From Nostoc sp. 'Peltigera membranacea cyanobiont' N6 (GTDB taxonomy: Bacteria; Cyanobacteriota; Cyanobacteriia; Cyanobacteriales; Nostocaceae): a stretch of 64,000 nucleotides of DNA. Of this stretch, positions 62,842-64,000 are shown piece by piece. The DNA lies in NCBI RefSeq assembly GCF_002949735.1, contig NZ_CP026684.1, positions 103,442 through 167,441 on the forward strand, in the 5' to 3' direction. Each line of letters starts with the position of its first letter. Position 1 is the first letter of the stretch. The notes under the pieces were generated by a model. That model was not told where the DNA came from and did not search any database. It was given only the letters and a program-made list of their open reading frames with translations. Made by a program: the position numbers and the translations under genes.

Positions 62842-63923
62842 CTATTTGATTTTTGAAAAAACTCCGTACATCTGAAGAGTGGGGAAATCAAAGGTAGTGT
62901 GTCGAATAAACCACTCAAACATCCACTTCAAATGCGAGAATTTTGGGATCAAGGCACAGAAACGTCGAACCCATGTTTTAGCTTGCAACCAAATATCCTC
63001 GATAGGGTTTTGTTCTGGACAATTAGGAGCAAAGCGAACGCAGTGTATTTTCCATTGCTCGGCTGGTAGACCAAGATTTACCTCATCTAAGAAGCCTCGA
63101 ACTTCGTTGGAACGGTGATAACTAGCGCCATCCCACAAAATTAGCAATCGCTGGTTGGGGGAGTGAGCTAGCAAATACTGTAGGTAATCAATAGTATTTT
63201 TAGAATTTCCGCTATCGTAGGCTTTTAGTAGCAATTCTCGTTCGAGATAGTCAACTGCTCCATAGTATGTCTGTTTATCTCGTTCGTTCACAACTGGAAC
63301 TGCTATTTCTTGGTCAGTTTTCCCCCAAACATATCCACTTAAATCTCCCCATAGCAAATGGCATTCATCAAGCAGCAACACTCTCAATAAGCCTGTTTCA
63401 ATTTCCTCTCGGTGGTTTGCCAGCAGTGTTGCAATCTCTTTTTTTTTGCTGCGACAGCATTCTCGTCGGCTTTGGGATTTAATTTTGTGGTTTTCTTCCA
63501 GCTAATTCCTGCTGCATCAAACAGGTCGTAGTAACTTTGCTTTGATTCATAAATTACGTCGTACTCAAAAGCTAATTTGTACTCTAGTTCACCTAGCTCC
63601 CAGCAGTTTTTAGTTTGCAGCCAACTCAATACTTCTTCTTGCTGTTGAGTACTCAGGTAGCTCTTTCTCCCTTTGTAGTTCAAGCACAGTCCATTAATTC
63701 CATCTTCCTCATAGGCTTGTTTCCAGCCTGTTATCGAGCCTAGAGACACATCTAAAATAGCTTGGATTTCTTCGTACAAGTAATCTTGGTAAACCAATTT
63801 GACTGCCAAAGCTTTTCTTGCCTCACGGGCATCACGACAAGCTGCTATAAAATCTTGTAACTCAGCGATCGCAGTTGCCACTCCTCCAGGTAGTGTTGCC
63901 GTTTGTAGATGCTGATTTATCAT
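62842..63923 (-). CDS. IS630-family transposase, two frames joined by -1 frameshift
   Basis: Frame 1 (63923-63384, 179 residues) holds the helix-turn-helix part (YEEIQAILDVSLGSITGWKQ). Frame 2 (62842-63387) holds the DDE domain: Asp in LLLDECH, Asp in LILWDGASYH, Glu in CPEQNPIEDIW. A run of nine A on the coding strand (63447-63439) followed by G allows slippage. Shifting by -1 there yields an unbroken protein through KKKEIATLLANHREEIETG into RVLLLDECH. Full length is about 360 residues, as usual for the family. Confidence 0.87.
63438..63447 (-). other. Slippery A9-G frameshift site of the transposase
   Basis: On the coding strand nine A are followed by G, which includes the heptamer A-AAA-AAG. 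It is either ribosomal -1 frameshifting or transcript slippage. About 60 bases downstream the first frame stops (TGA), and the second frame has its own TTG. Confidence 0.7.
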
Positions 63924-64000
63924 TGTCTGCTCTTACACTTGTAAACTCTTGCGTATTATCTCGTAATCTTTTTCAAAAATCAAATAGGAATCCTATATAC

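Larger units (their letters stand above)
62832..63997 (-). mobile_element. IS630-family insertion sequence
   Basis: The ends TATAGGACTCCTATTTGATT (62832) and its mirror AATCAAATAGGAATCCTATA (to 63997) flank a transposase on the minus strand. TA-rich junctions agree with TA target duplication. The element is about 1.17 kb and looks intact. The MITE at 51893 has matching ends. Confidence 0.85.

Noticed and set aside
1..64000. tRNA or rRNA genes
   Set aside because: No cloverleaf with a conserved T-loop and no rRNA sequence was recognised on either strand.

Overview
The window reads as part of a large conjugative plasmid of a filamentous, heterocyst-type cyanobacterium (Nostocales: Nostoc/Anabaena/Calothrix relatives). 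The reasons are the many HIP1 octamers (GCGATCGC), the family of short palindromic Nostoc-type repeats scattered between and even inside genes, and the cyanobacterial gene families (Uma2 nuclease, STAND-WD40 proteins, PRTRC cassette). Partition, mobilisation, conjugation and replication functions sit together with defence modules and transposons. No rRNA, tRNA or CRISPR array was seen.

Layout. 0-4 kb: an AAA+ ATPase cut by the window edge and three small related proteins, each with its own terminator. 3.6-8.3 kb: a leftward block with an actin-type partition system (ParM, ParR-like protein, ParA-like ATPase) and a parC-like centromere made of exactly 11-bp iterons in two clusters. 8.3-10.6 kb: candidate oriT, MobC and a MOBP-type relaxase. 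10.6-16.6 kb: a dead tyrosine recombinase, a membrane protein, a TA-flanked MITE and a complete type III CBASS operon (PNP-SAVED effector, CD-NTase, HORMA, TRIP13-like ATPase). 17-20.4 kb: an archaeo-eukaryotic-type primase (candidate plasmid replication protein), a long inverted repeat, a PD-(D/E)XK-like nuclease and a Gp157-like protein. 20.9-24.5 kb: a STAND ATPase with 11 near-identical WD40 repeats, preceded by a small protein sharing a glycine-rich motif with it, reminiscent of Bell/amyloid-signalling NLR pairs. 25.5-30 kb: a PRTRC cassette (ubiquitin-like, JAMM and E1-like proteins). 30-32.4 kb: divergent two-component genes.

33-36.4 kb holds the most striking gene: a 1134-residue protein with the two signature regions of single-chain double-psi beta-barrel RNA polymerases (an RdRP-like GDCHGKIS...KGT region, then R-Y-P and DFDGD, then VDSPK). 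This is the architecture of eukaryotic RdRP/QDE-1, YonO and crAss-like phage polymerases. Small unknown genes follow it (36.9-39.4 kb), then a degenerate GIY-YIG gene bracketed by twin palindromes. 40.6-53 kb is a type IV secretion locus (pilin candidate, VirB3-VirB4 fusion, VirB5-, VirB6-, VirB8-, VirB10- and VirB9-like proteins). 53-64 kb carries a hybrid histidine kinase, a Dda/RecD-like helicase, a second STAND-WD40 protein flanked by inverted copies of one repeat, and an IS630-family element with a frameshifted transposase, whose ends match a MITE sitting between virB10 and virB9.

Together, MobC/relaxase and the VirB-like genes would move the plasmid, ParMRC/ParA would segregate it, and the primase may start its replication. 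CBASS, the two STAND proteins and possibly the RdRP-like gene look like anti-phage or conflict cargo. A VirD4-type coupling protein, a VirB11 and the ParB of PRTRC were not found in this window. All identifications come from reading motifs by eye, without database searches.
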